A DNA stretch of 64,000 bases. Origin: Bacteroidota bacterium. GTDB taxonomy: Bacteria; Bacteroidota; Bacteroidia; Chitinophagales; Saprospiraceae. The position numbers were made by a program, and so were the translations under genes. The stretch lies in the NCBI GenBank assembly GCA_963169455.1, contig CAUJDW010000149.1:1-64000 (forward strand), read 5' to 3'. The notes beneath the pieces are model-generated. The model was not told the origin of the DNA and made no database searches. It saw only the letters and a list, made by a program, of their open reading frames with translations. The first letter of the stretch is position 1; each line of letters begins with the position of its first letter. Of this stretch, positions 56,659-64,000 are shown in pieces.

Positions 56659-58067
56659 GCCGGTTTGGTTTTTAATTGTCCGTAGGAATTTTGAATAAAA
56701 TAACTCAACCCGGTGTACAGCGCCACGGCGACGAACCAGCCGGGCAACCCCAGGAAGAACACTTCGAGCCCGAACCACAGGTTGATGAACAGGCAGGCTG
56801 CCAGGGTAAGGACCCAGGCGCCGGCTGCCGCCCAGTTGGCCTTCAGCCCGGCTTTTTCAGCAAAATCGCTTTTCAGGCCGAGTTTCGGCAGCAGGTAATA
56901 GTCGATGAAGATGACCGCTCCCATGGGCATGAGCAACAGGCCGTACAGGGCCACGAAATCGAGCAACCGCATCACCAGGGCGGGAAAACAGGCGGCAGTG
57001 GTGGTGATCAGCCCCACGATAAGGGTGACTTTCCAGGTTTTGGAGCGGGGCATAATAGCCTGAACGGCCAGCCCGGCCCGGTAAATGGTGGGGTTGGCGG
57101 TGGTCCAGCCGGCCACGATCACACAGGCGGCGCCGGTGATGCCGGCGGCGTAATAGGCAATGGGGCCGGGGGCGAATTCGAGGCTGTTCTGGCTCTTCTG
57201 AAGGAAAACGGCATACAATATGCCCGAAGCGATCCAGGCCAGATAATGCCCGACGAACATGCCGCCGGCGGATGTGAACCCGGATTTCCAGCTTCTGGCA
57301 TACCGGAAAATGGAAAGATCGGCCATGCCGATGTGCATGGCCATATTGCAAAACCAGGCGAAAAACATCACGTGCCAGAAGCTGAATTTGGATTGCCCTG
57401 CCAATGGCGCGCCCGGCCATATTTTCGTTTCCGCCGCATGCCAGAAATCGCCGGGGCTGTTTACTCCAAGCTCGGGCAATACGGCTATGGCGGCCGCCAG
57501 AAATACCAGGATCATCCAGGGGGCGGCGATGTTGGCAAAGCGGGAAACCTGCTCATAGCCCAGGGTCGCGACAATGGTCGTCGCCATGCCGACGGCCAGC
57601 ACGATCAGCACCCAGGCCAGGTTGGTGGGCAGCCAGTCCGTCAGCCTGGCCATCGGTATGTCGAAGGGTATGCCGACGGCAGTGGCGGAAACCGCGATCA
57701 TCGAACCGGCCAGGAAGCAGAACATCAGCGCGTTGACCAGGTTGTAAACGAGCGTAAGCTGCTTGCCGCATATCTTCTCCAGCTTGTAGTAAAGCGTGAT
57801 CCGCTCCTTCACGGCAATGGGGGCGCATAAAAAGGCCCAGCTGAGCACCGCCAGCAGGTTGCCGGCCAGCAGCCCGAAAACCAGGGCCCCGGCGCTGGCT
57901 CCGTGGGCGACAAAGAGGGGCCCGATCACGAATTCCGTACCTGCCGTGTGCTCGCCGGCGTACATGCCCAGAAAACTCCGCCAGCTCTTGAGTTTTGATT
58001 CCGGAACCGGCTCCCTTTCATATTCCTGAACGCTTTCCAGCCTCGCGGCCAACTTGCCTGCTATCAT
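56655..58067 (-). CDS. NCS1-type (purine/cytosine permease-like) transporter
   Basis: This 470-residue protein has about twelve transmembrane helices and resembles the NCS1 nucleobase:cation symporter family: GMYAGEHTAGTEFVIGPLF, WHVMFFAWFCNMAMHIGMADLSIFRYARS and AGWTTANPTIYRAGLAVQA. The usual sugar or rhamnose permease is absent from the operon, so this protein may carry rhamnose, lactate or another operon substrate; this is an inference from position only. It is followed by a 57-residue membrane protein, coupled by ATGA, and preceded by lutC after 17 bp. Confidence 0.82.
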   Translation of the reverse strand: MIAGKLAARLESVQEYEREPVPESKLKSWRSFLGMYAGEHTAGTEFVIGPLFVAHGASAGALVFGLLAGNLLAVLSWAFLCAPIAVKERITLYYKLEKICGKQLTLVYNLVNALMFCFLAGSMIAVSATAVGIPFDIPMARLTDWLPTNLAWVLIVLAVGMATTIVATLGYEQVSRFANIAAPWMILVFLAAAIAVLPELGVNSPGDFWHAAETKIWPGAPLAGQSKFSFWHVMFFAWFCNMAMHIGMADLSIFRYARSWKSGFTSAGGMFVGHYLAWIASGILYAVFLQKSQNSLEFAPGPIAYYAAGITGAACVIVAGWTTANPTIYRAGLAVQAIMPRSKTWKVTLIVGLITTTAACFPALVMRLLDFVALYGLLLMPMGAVIFIDYYLLPKLGLKSDFAEKAGLKANWAAAGAWVLTLAACLFINLWFGLEVFFLGLPGWFVAVALYTGLSYFIQNSYGQLKTKPA

Positions 58068-58084
58068 AGGGTTGGTTTTTTCTT

Positions 58085-58669
58085 TTATTTCCTGAACTGC
58101 CCGAGGATTACTGTCAGGCTCCTGGCGCCCTGGGCTCCGATGACCAGTGATTGTTCGATATCTGCCGTTTTGGAAGGGCCGGCGATGAACAGCCCGAAGC
58201 CGGTGGCGTCCACCTGTATCCGCCGGTAGGCTTCATGCATGTTCGCGACGATGGCGGCCGGGTTTAACAGGACGGCCAGGTGCTGGGTGATGAATGGCAG
58301 CACCCGCTGCCCGCAGTCCTGCTCGCTAACCCAGAGGGCGCCGTTTTCCGCAACGCCGAGCTGCGCGGCGATCACGGCGAGATCGACAGCCTCCAGTTTC
58401 GCCGGCGATTCCAGCGCCGCCAGGCCGATATTCCCCGCTGCGGCCGGCAGGGGAGAGGCGATGTTCTCTGCGGCAGGGAAAAGCTGCTTTATCAATTCGG
58501 CAAGGCCGGCATCGGGGGTTGCCTGAATTACCTGCCCGCCGCCCGATTCCACCATGTTGATAAAAGCGGGCAACAGCTCGCCTTTTGCTGCGAAGGGGGG
58601 GATTTGAGGCAGAGGAGCCTCCTCGGGCTTGTTCCGCCGTATAGCTGCAAGAATCTTGTCTCTGCTCAT
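58085..58669 (-). CDS. lutC: LUD-domain L-lactate utilisation protein LutC
   Basis: This 194-residue protein is the LutC/YkgG-type LUD protein of the L-lactate oxidation complex LutABC. Characteristic segments are LGVAENGALWVSE, the strand TQHLAVLL, and the C-terminal AGPSKTADIEQSLVIGAQGARSLTVIL. It converts L-lactate to pyruvate with LutA and LutB. Its start overlaps the stop of lutB by 4 bp. ATG 58669 is chosen over an upstream extension that reads through lutB. Confidence 0.92.
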   Translation of the reverse strand: MSRDKILAAIRRNKPEEAPLPQIPPFAAKGELLPAFINMVESGGGQVIQATPDAGLAELIKQLFPAAENIASPLPAAAGNIGLAALESPAKLEAVDLAVIAAQLGVAENGALWVSEQDCGQRVLPFITQHLAVLLNPAAIVANMHEAYRRIQVDATGFGLFIAGPSKTADIEQSLVIGAQGARSLTVILGQFRK

Positions 58670-60036
58670 GGCCTGGCCCTGTTTTTCTGGTACCATTCTT
58701 TGAAACTGTATTCCGGGGCTTCGGGCAATTCCCGCCCTTTGCCCCATTCGTTGAAGCGGTTATAGAGCACGGCCCGCGGCAGTATGCGCAGCGCCCGCCG
58801 GGCCAGTTTGCCGAGAGCGCCGTACCAGCCCGGGCGGGCCATTATCCAGCCCGCCAGCTGCATGCTCCGCCTCTTCACCGCCGGCAGGCGCCCCTGCCCG
58901 GCTATGGCCTGCCGCCAGCGGTACAGTTGTTCGTGGATGTTGATCTTCACCGGGCATACGTCAGAACAGGAGCCGCAAAGCGTGGATGCGAATGGCAGCC
59001 CGCTGTAGGCTTTCAGGTTTATGCCGGGCGTCAGGATGGAGCCTATGGGGCCGGGAATGGTGTAGCCGTAGCTGTGCCCTCCGCTGCGCCGGTATATGGG
59101 GCAGGTATTCATGCAGGCGCCGCAGCGGATGCACTTCAGGGCGTTGCGGAAGTCCTTCCTGCCCAGCTGCGCCGTGCGGCCGTTGTCGACGATGACGATG
59201 TGCATCTCCCCGCCGGCTCTGGGGCGGTGGTAGTGGGAAGTGTAGATCGTGATGGGCTGCCCCGTAGCGCTTCGGGCCAGGAGCCGGGTAAAAATGCCCA
59301 GGTGCTCGGCCCTTGGGATGATTTTTTCAATGCCCATGCAATGTATCTGAACCGGAGCCAGGTGGGCGCCCATATCCGCATTGCCTTCATTGGTGCAGAC
59401 GACAACGCCCCCGGTTTCGGCAATGGCGAAATTGACGCCCGTGAGGGCTGCCCCGGCAGCCAGGAATTTCTGCCTCAGGTGCCCGCGGGCCGCTTCCGTC
59501 AGGTATTTGGGGTCGGTGGCGCCTTTTTCGGTCTGAAGCTTCTCGTGAAACAACTGCCCTACCTCTTCTTTCTTCAGATGGATAGCCGGCATGACGATGT
59601 GGCTCGGCGGCTCCTCCTTCAATTGTATGATCCTTTCACCCAGGTCGGTGTCTACAACCTCGATGCCCCGCGCAGCCAGGTATTCATTCAGCCCGCATTC
59701 TTCCGTCAGCATGGATTTGCTCTTGACGAGCCGCTGCACCGAGCGCCTGGCCAGGATGCCGTGTACGATCCTGTTGTGTTCCGCCGCGTCGGCCGCCCAG
59801 TGCACCTGCACGCCGTTCTGCAGGGCCCTGGCCTCGAATTGCTCCAGGTATTCATCGAGCTTTGACAGCGCGTTGTCCTTAACCTGAGAAGCCAGTTCCC
59901 GAAGTGCTTCCCATTCGCCGACCTCCCGGGATGCCTTGTCTCTTTTGGAGCGGACGAACCAGAGTGCTTCGTCGTGCCATTGCGCCCGCTCTTCGTTGCG
60001 CAGGAAGTCGGCGGCCTTTTGCCCGTGCTGGTTCAT
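58666..60036 (-). CDS. lutB: Iron-sulfur L-lactate utilisation protein LutB
   Basis: This 456-residue protein is LutB, with an N-terminal LUD-like region and two [4Fe-4S] cluster motifs: CIRCGACMNTC (302-312) and CGSCSDVC (354-361). It carries electrons from lactate oxidation. Other conserved segments are ETGGVVVCTNEGNADM and PRAGGEMHIVIVDNGR. Its start overlaps lutA's stop by 4 bp, its stop overlaps lutC's start. ATG 60036 is chosen over a longer frame reading through lutA. Confidence 0.94.
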   Translation of the reverse strand: MNQHGQKAADFLRNEERAQWHDEALWFVRSKRDKASREVGEWEALRELASQVKDNALSKLDEYLEQFEARALQNGVQVHWAADAAEHNRIVHGILARRSVQRLVKSKSMLTEECGLNEYLAARGIEVVDTDLGERIIQLKEEPPSHIVMPAIHLKKEEVGQLFHEKLQTEKGATDPKYLTEAARGHLRQKFLAAGAALTGVNFAIAETGGVVVCTNEGNADMGAHLAPVQIHCMGIEKIIPRAEHLGIFTRLLARSATGQPITIYTSHYHRPRAGGEMHIVIVDNGRTAQLGRKDFRNALKCIRCGACMNTCPIYRRSGGHSYGYTIPGPIGSILTPGINLKAYSGLPFASTLCGSCSDVCPVKINIHEQLYRWRQAIAGQGRLPAVKRRSMQLAGWIMARPGWYGALGKLARRALRILPRAVLYNRFNEWGKGRELPEAPEYSFKEWYQKNRARP

Positions 60037-60773
60037 AGCTTCGTCCCGTTTAGAATTTCTGCAATGTGTTTGACTTTTATTTTTTTCTGCTGTCTCCTGA
60101 TGATGCCTTCCAGGTGCATGAGGCATGACATATCGACGGCCGTGAGCACTTCCACGCCCTTGCTTTCGTGGTCGGCGATCCGGCTTTTGCCCATCGATTC
60201 GGAAATAGCCGGTTGGTGAATGGAGAAAGTGCCGCCAAAGCCGCAGCATTCGTCGGGGCGGCTCAGTTCAACCAGCTCGATGCCTTTCACTTGCCGGAGC
60301 AGGGTTTCCGGTTTGGAGCTGTGTTCCAGCACCCGCTCCGAGCCCGAACCCAGGCGCAGCCCCCTCAGGCCATGGCAGCTATGGTGCAGCCCGACCCGGT
60401 AGGGGAAGTGGCTGTCGAAGGAGCTGGTTTGAAGTACATCGTGCAGGAATTCGCAGAGTTCCAGGGTATTCGCCCGGACCTTTTTCACCGCCTCGGTTTG
60501 TTCAAGGATATCGTAGTGTTTCCGGACGTGATAGGCGCAGCTTCCGGAAGGGGACACGATGAAATCGAAGCCTTTGAACAATCCGGCGAAGTGCCTGTAG
60601 GCGGCGGCGGCGTCCTGTTCGCAGCCGGTATTGGCCATGGGTTGCCCGCAGCAGGTTTGCCCCAGGGGGTATTCCACCCGGCAGCCCAGTTTCTCCAGCA
60701 GTTCCAGCGTGGCGATGCCTACCTGCGGGTAGAATTGATCGATGTAACAGGGTATGAACAGGCCTACTTTCAC
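60033..60773 (-). CDS. lutA: L-lactate utilisation protein LutA
   Basis: This 246-residue protein is LutA, a CCG-domain protein. Two cysteine-rich CCG-type motifs are visible: LGQTCCGQPMANTGC and RPDECCGFGGTF. With LutB and LutC it oxidises L-lactate to pyruvate, using a quinone or menaquinone as acceptor in the family. Its start overlaps the kinase gene stop by 4 bp, and its stop overlaps lutB. Confidence 0.95.
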   Translation of the reverse strand: MKVGLFIPCYIDQFYPQVGIATLELLEKLGCRVEYPLGQTCCGQPMANTGCEQDAAAAYRHFAGLFKGFDFIVSPSGSCAYHVRKHYDILEQTEAVKKVRANTLELCEFLHDVLQTSSFDSHFPYRVGLHHSCHGLRGLRLGSGSERVLEHSSKPETLLRQVKGIELVELSRPDECCGFGGTFSIHQPAISESMGKSRIADHESKGVEVLTAVDMSCLMHLEGIIRRQQKKIKVKHIAEILNGTKL

Positions 60774-62137
60774 GGGTGCAGGGATTTTTGTTTTTGTATC
60801 AGGGTATTTTCAGGCAGCCGCCAATGCCCGGCGGCCATGGCCGCTCCCAGGGCGGAACCCAGCGGCGTTTCCGTGCATACCAGCTCATAGCCATCCAGTT
60901 GGCGGGCCAGTAGCCGAACGAAAAGTTCATTGTCGGCAAAACCTCCGTCGATGTAAATTTTCCGGATATTGCTGTTTCCCCTGGCCAGGTGGATGGCCTT
61001 GATTTGCAATCCGGTAAGCTCTCTGATCAGTTGGTGATAGGCTTCTTCATAAGAAGAAAAGATGCCGGGATCTGTTTTTTCGCCTGATTTTGCGAGCTCA
61101 GCGCCGGGCATCCTGATGCTTTCCCAGAGGAACACCGGCTTTTTAAAACGCTCCAGCTTCCGGAGCAGCCCCTCGTCCGGCCTGACTTGCCGGTGGCTTT
61201 CGTAAGGCTTTTGGAAATGCGTGGCTAGCCGTTGCGCCCAAATTTCGTATTCGTTGCCCAGGAATAGCCGCGCCGCCCGCACCGGCAAACCGTCGATGCG
61301 CAGGTAACTGAGGCAGTCCTGCTGCAGGCTGCTTTCGCTCAGCGCCCCGGTGCTGAAGGGGTTGAGGGTGATGCTCCAGGTGCCGGTGGAGATCAGCAGG
61401 AATGGCTCGGTATTTGACATGATATAGGGCAGCAGGGCGGCGGAACTGTCGTGGATGCCTACTCCAACCCGTAGGGCCTTTCCGCCGATAGTGGTTTCGA
61501 AGGTGGCGGCAGCAGGCAGGATCGGCGGGAACAGGCGGTTGATCCCTTCGCTGTAAACCCAGGGGTGATAATCCTTCTTCCGGAAGTCCCAAAGGCCGGT
61601 ATGGCAGCCAATGCTGGTGTATTCGCTGGCCTGCCGCCCGGAGAAGAGAAAGGCGCAATACTGGGGCAGGTGCAGGGAGTGGCGGATACGGTTAAAGGTT
61701 TCCGGCTTCCCGTATTTGAGCCTGTACAGTTGCAGGCCCGAGTTGAGCATTCCCATAACCGGCGAGGCCGTCCGGGCTGCCCACTTGCCGGGCGGGCCGT
61801 ATCGGGTGAAAAAATCGGCCAACACCGGTTCCGGCATCGGTTTGAGGTAATTGTAGAGGGGCGCCACGGGGTTTCCGGCCTCGTCCAGGTGCACGAGGGA
61901 AGCGCCGTAGGTTGAAAAATTGAGGAGCCTGATGTCAAATTCAGGCAGGGCCAGGGCTTCCCGGAAGGTGTTGTTCATCCAGGCTGCCAGTTGGCTAAGG
62001 TTTTCACAGGGGAAGCCGTCTTCGTCGGTGCGCTCTTCCAGGCAGGTGTATGCCCGGTAAACTTCCCGGAACTGCTCGTCGAAGAGGAAGAATTTTTTGT
62101 TGGTCTTGCCAATGTCGAAAATTGCGGCCACTTCCAT
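60770..62137 (-). CDS. Rhamnulokinase-type FGGY carbohydrate kinase
   Basis: This 455-residue FGGY-family kinase probably phosphorylates L-rhamnulose. It begins VAAIFDIGKTNKKFFLFD, has the phosphate-binding LISTGTWSITLNPF and ends with IYIDGGFADNELFVRLLA. FGGY kinases of rhamnulose and fuculose look alike, so the position next to a rhamnose isomerase decides the call. The end overlaps lutA by 4 bp. Symbol rhaK or rhaB was not assigned for lack of certainty. Confidence 0.85.
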   Translation of the reverse strand: MEVAAIFDIGKTNKKFFLFDEQFREVYRAYTCLEERTDEDGFPCENLSQLAAWMNNTFREALALPEFDIRLLNFSTYGASLVHLDEAGNPVAPLYNYLKPMPEPVLADFFTRYGPPGKWAARTASPVMGMLNSGLQLYRLKYGKPETFNRIRHSLHLPQYCAFLFSGRQASEYTSIGCHTGLWDFRKKDYHPWVYSEGINRLFPPILPAAATFETTIGGKALRVGVGIHDSSAALLPYIMSNTEPFLLISTGTWSITLNPFSTGALSESSLQQDCLSYLRIDGLPVRAARLFLGNEYEIWAQRLATHFQKPYESHRQVRPDEGLLRKLERFKKPVFLWESIRMPGAELAKSGEKTDPGIFSSYEEAYHQLIRELTGLQIKAIHLARGNSNIRKIYIDGGFADNELFVRLLARQLDGYELVCTETPLGSALGAAMAAGHWRLPENTLIQKQKSLHP

Positions 62138-62148
62138 TGTGCTGGTAT

Positions 62149-63432
62149 TTACAGGCCCGTGGCCACTGTGGCGCGGCCCCTTTCTCCTATGAGGCGGTTT
62201 CGCACACCCAGGCTGCGGTAAAGGCCCAGCGGGTTCAGGGCTGCTCCGCTCAGAAGGCGGGCCTCGCCCAGCAGTGGCCGCAGGTCGGTGCGGAAGGCAT
62301 CCTGAAGGATTTCCTGAGCGCGGGCCGGGTCGTTGTTTTCCTGGGCTTCCTCCAGCGCCGCAGCATCGACGAGCAGGGCCTGTGCATAAGCCAGGCGAAC
62401 GGCCTCCAGGCTTTGAATGAGGTCCTCCAGGGGGTCTTTTACGTTGTGGCTGGCGTCGATCATCCAGGCCGGCGGCGGATTGCCTGCCGTATTGTTGTTC
62501 ATGCCATAGACGAGTTCGTTGAAAATGAGGAAAAGCTGATAGGGCTTAATGCAGCCCACTGTCAGGTCATCGTCGCCGTATTTGCTGTCGTTGAAGTGGA
62601 ATCCGCCCAGCTTGCCGCGCATCATCAGGGTGGCGACGGCTTGTTCGATATTGGTGTTGGGGAGGTGGTGCCCCAGGTCGACCAGGCTGTATGCCCTGTC
62701 GCCGCATTCGCTGGCCAGCAGGCAGGAGGTGCCCCAGTCGGGAATCACCATGCTGTAAAAACTGGGTTCGCAGGGCTTGTATTCGATGTACATCTTCCAG
62801 TCGCCGGGAAGCTGGCTGTAGATGTGTTGCAGGCTGTCGAGGGTGCGCTGAAGGGCGCGGCGCATGTTGTGCTGGCCGGGGAAGGACGCCCCGTCGGCCA
62901 GCCATACGGTGATGCTTTTGGAGCCCAGGGCCTGCCCGATCCGGATAACCTCCAGGTTGTGTTCGACGGCCTGCTCCCTGACGGCGCTGTCAGCATGGCA
63001 GAGGGAGCCGAATTTATAGCTGAGGGCCTGCCCGCGCTGATCCTGAAAGGTGTTGGAATTGACGGCGTCGAACCGGAGGCCCAGGGCCGACGCCTGCGCT
63101 TTTACGGCCGCGGCATCGGCCGGGATGTCCCAGGGAATGTGCAATGAAATGGCCCCGGCTGAACCTGTAAGGGCATGGAGCAGCCCGACATCCTCGATCT
63201 TTTGTTCCAGGCTGCCCGGCTCGCCGCCTATTGAAAAGCGCCCGAAGCGGGTGCCGCCCGCACCCAGCGCCCAACTGGGAATGGCCACCTGCAGCCCGGC
63301 CACCTGCCCGGCAAGCTCGGCGGCATCCAGCCCCCTGCGCCCGAGCTGGTGTTGGAGAAAGCCGAAATCTTCCCGATGGCGTTCCATCATGCGGGCATTA
63401 TGGCCCTGGATGTGGTGTGCTTCGATTTTCAT
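62149..63432 (-). CDS. rhaI: L-rhamnose isomerase (RhaI type)
   Basis: This 427-residue TIM-barrel protein resembles the catabolic L-rhamnose isomerases of Pseudomonas and Bacteroidota (RhaI), which convert L-rhamnose to L-rhamnulose. Metal and substrate residues are in YIEYKPCEPSFY, DLGHHLPNTNIEQ, GGFHFNDSKYGDDDLT and IDASHNVKDPLEDLIQS. It lies 12 bp after the aldolase/dehydrogenase gene and 11 bp before the kinase, in an operon. The symbol rests on this context and on recognition of the family. Confidence 0.88.
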   Translation of the reverse strand: MKIEAHHIQGHNARMMERHREDFGFLQHQLGRRGLDAAELAGQVAGLQVAIPSWALGAGGTRFGRFSIGGEPGSLEQKIEDVGLLHALTGSAGAISLHIPWDIPADAAAVKAQASALGLRFDAVNSNTFQDQRGQALSYKFGSLCHADSAVREQAVEHNLEVIRIGQALGSKSITVWLADGASFPGQHNMRRALQRTLDSLQHIYSQLPGDWKMYIEYKPCEPSFYSMVIPDWGTSCLLASECGDRAYSLVDLGHHLPNTNIEQAVATLMMRGKLGGFHFNDSKYGDDDLTVGCIKPYQLFLIFNELVYGMNNNTAGNPPPAWMIDASHNVKDPLEDLIQSLEAVRLAYAQALLVDAAALEEAQENNDPARAQEILQDAFRTDLRPLLGEARLLSGAALNPLGLYRSLGVRNRLIGERGRATVATGL

Positions 63433-63444
63433 GTCCGCTGCTTT

Positions 63445-64000
63445 TTATCTGACGAATGCCGCCTCGATCCCTCCATCCACATTGATGATGTTTCCCGTGC
63501 TTTTCCGCAGGATGGCCGCCAGCGCAAATACCGCATCGGCTATATCTTCTGGTAGGATGATCTGCTTCAGCAGGTTCCGTTTGGCGTAGTGCGCCGGAAG
63601 GCCTTCTACTGTGATGCCGTATGCTTTTGCCCTGCCTTCAGCCCATGCCCCTTCCCATATTTTGCTGCCGATGATGACGCCGTCGGGGTTGACGGTATTG
63701 ACCCTGATGTGGTCGGCGGCGAGTTCTGCAGCAAGCAGCCGGGCCATGTGCTGCTGGGCGGCTTTGGCCGTTCCGTAGGCGACATTATTCGGGCCGGCCG
63801 CCAGCCCGTTTTTGCTGGCGATGCTGATGATGTCGCCCCCGAAGCCTTGTTTTCTCATCACTTCCACTCCTGCGCGGGCCATCAGGAACTGCCCTTTCAC
63901 AAGCACGTCCTGCAGCAGGGCCCAGTCCTCCTGGCTCGTTTCCTGCAGGGGTTTGGATATGGCCAGCCCGGCGCTGTGCACCACGATGTCCACGCCGCCG
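63445..64000 (-). CDS. Partial rhaD-type aldolase/short-chain dehydrogenase, C-terminal dehydrogenase part
   Basis: Only the last 185 codons are in the window; the 5' part lies beyond 64000. The visible part is a short-chain dehydrogenase: NAG-like motif VVHSAGLAI, catalytic SIASKNGLAAGPNNVAYGTAKAA (Ser, Tyr, Lys), and C-terminal NIINVDGGIEAAFV. Together with a rhamnose isomerase and kinase this fits the bifunctional L-rhamnulose-1-phosphate aldolase/lactaldehyde dehydrogenase (RhaD/RhaEW) of Bacteroidota, which makes L-lactate for LutABC. The aldolase half cannot be seen here. Confidence 0.8.
   Translation of the reverse strand, partial: GGVDIVVHSAGLAISKPLQETSQEDWALLQDVLVKGQFLMARAGVEVMRKQGFGGDIISIASKNGLAAGPNNVAYGTAKAAQQHMARLLAAELAADHIRVNTVNPDGVIIGSKIWEGAWAEGRAKAYGITVEGLPAHYAKRNLLKQIILPEDIADAVFALAAILRKSTGNIINVDGGIEAAFVR

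Overview
The window is a chromosomal segment of a Bacteroidota bacterium, most likely from the class Saprospiria (Lewinella/Phaeodactylibacter/Haliscomenobacter-like; inferred from gene content, not proven). The evidence is: four secreted proteins with type IX secretion C-terminal sorting domains (three type A, one gliding-motility type B); promoters with the Bacteroidota -7 element TAnnTTTG, some with TTTG 19 bp upstream; a short 288-residue RpoD; an S46 dipeptidyl-peptidase; and many starts with no obvious Shine-Dalgarno. Coding DNA is GC-rich, so long antisense reading frames are common and were ignored.

Layout. 1-800: REP-like palindromes and a tRNA-Arg(UCU) with its terminator. 0.8-10 kb: alpha/beta hydrolase, secreted thioredoxin-fold protein, GlcNAc-kinase-like ATPase, GNAT acetyltransferase, haem/FG-GAP lipoprotein, SPFH protein, S46 peptidase, RmlD-like reductase. 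10-22 kb: BatA/vWA membrane protein, a secreted vanadium-haloperoxidase-type protein with MopE-like repeats, Tex, a secreted reprolysin-like metalloprotease, a small TPR protein. 22-28 kb: a housekeeping block, etfBA - rpsO - pnp - rpoD, with clear promoters and terminators. 28-39 kb: a lipoprotein, a 134-bp MITE-like element with an 8-bp target duplication, a degenerate Nudix-like protein, cmk, unknowns, a DUF2795 protein, a transglutaminase-like protein, queA, and two adjacent paralogues resembling the arginyl/leucyl-tRNA-protein transferase (Ate/Bpt) family. 39-48 kb: a 1531-residue CUB/Ig-like type B T9SS protein, xseB-xseA, ftsH. 48-53.3 kb: an esterase diverging from a TPR-CHAT protease gene, which converges on and overlaps an ECF sigma factor/membrane-TPR pair. 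53.3-56.4 kb: ArnT-like glycosyltransferase and two unknowns. 56.5-64 kb: a tightly coupled operon for L-rhamnose catabolism joined to L-lactate oxidation (rhaD-type aldolase/dehydrogenase, rhamnose isomerase, rhamnulokinase, lutA, lutB, lutC, an NCS1-type transporter and a 57-residue membrane protein), truncated by the window end.

Most interesting locus: the periplasm-facing TPR-CHAT protease next to an ECF sigma factor and its translationally coupled single-pass TPR membrane protein (49.0-53.3 kb). The parts resemble those of the CRISPR-linked Craspase circuit (TPR-CHAT, Csx30, RpoE-like sigma) without any CRISPR component, and suggest a protease-controlled transcription switch. Short tandem repeats also sit next to start codons at several loci, and several families of GC-rich interspersed repeats occupy the intergenic gaps. 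No CRISPR array, rRNA, prophage or complete insertion sequence was seen.
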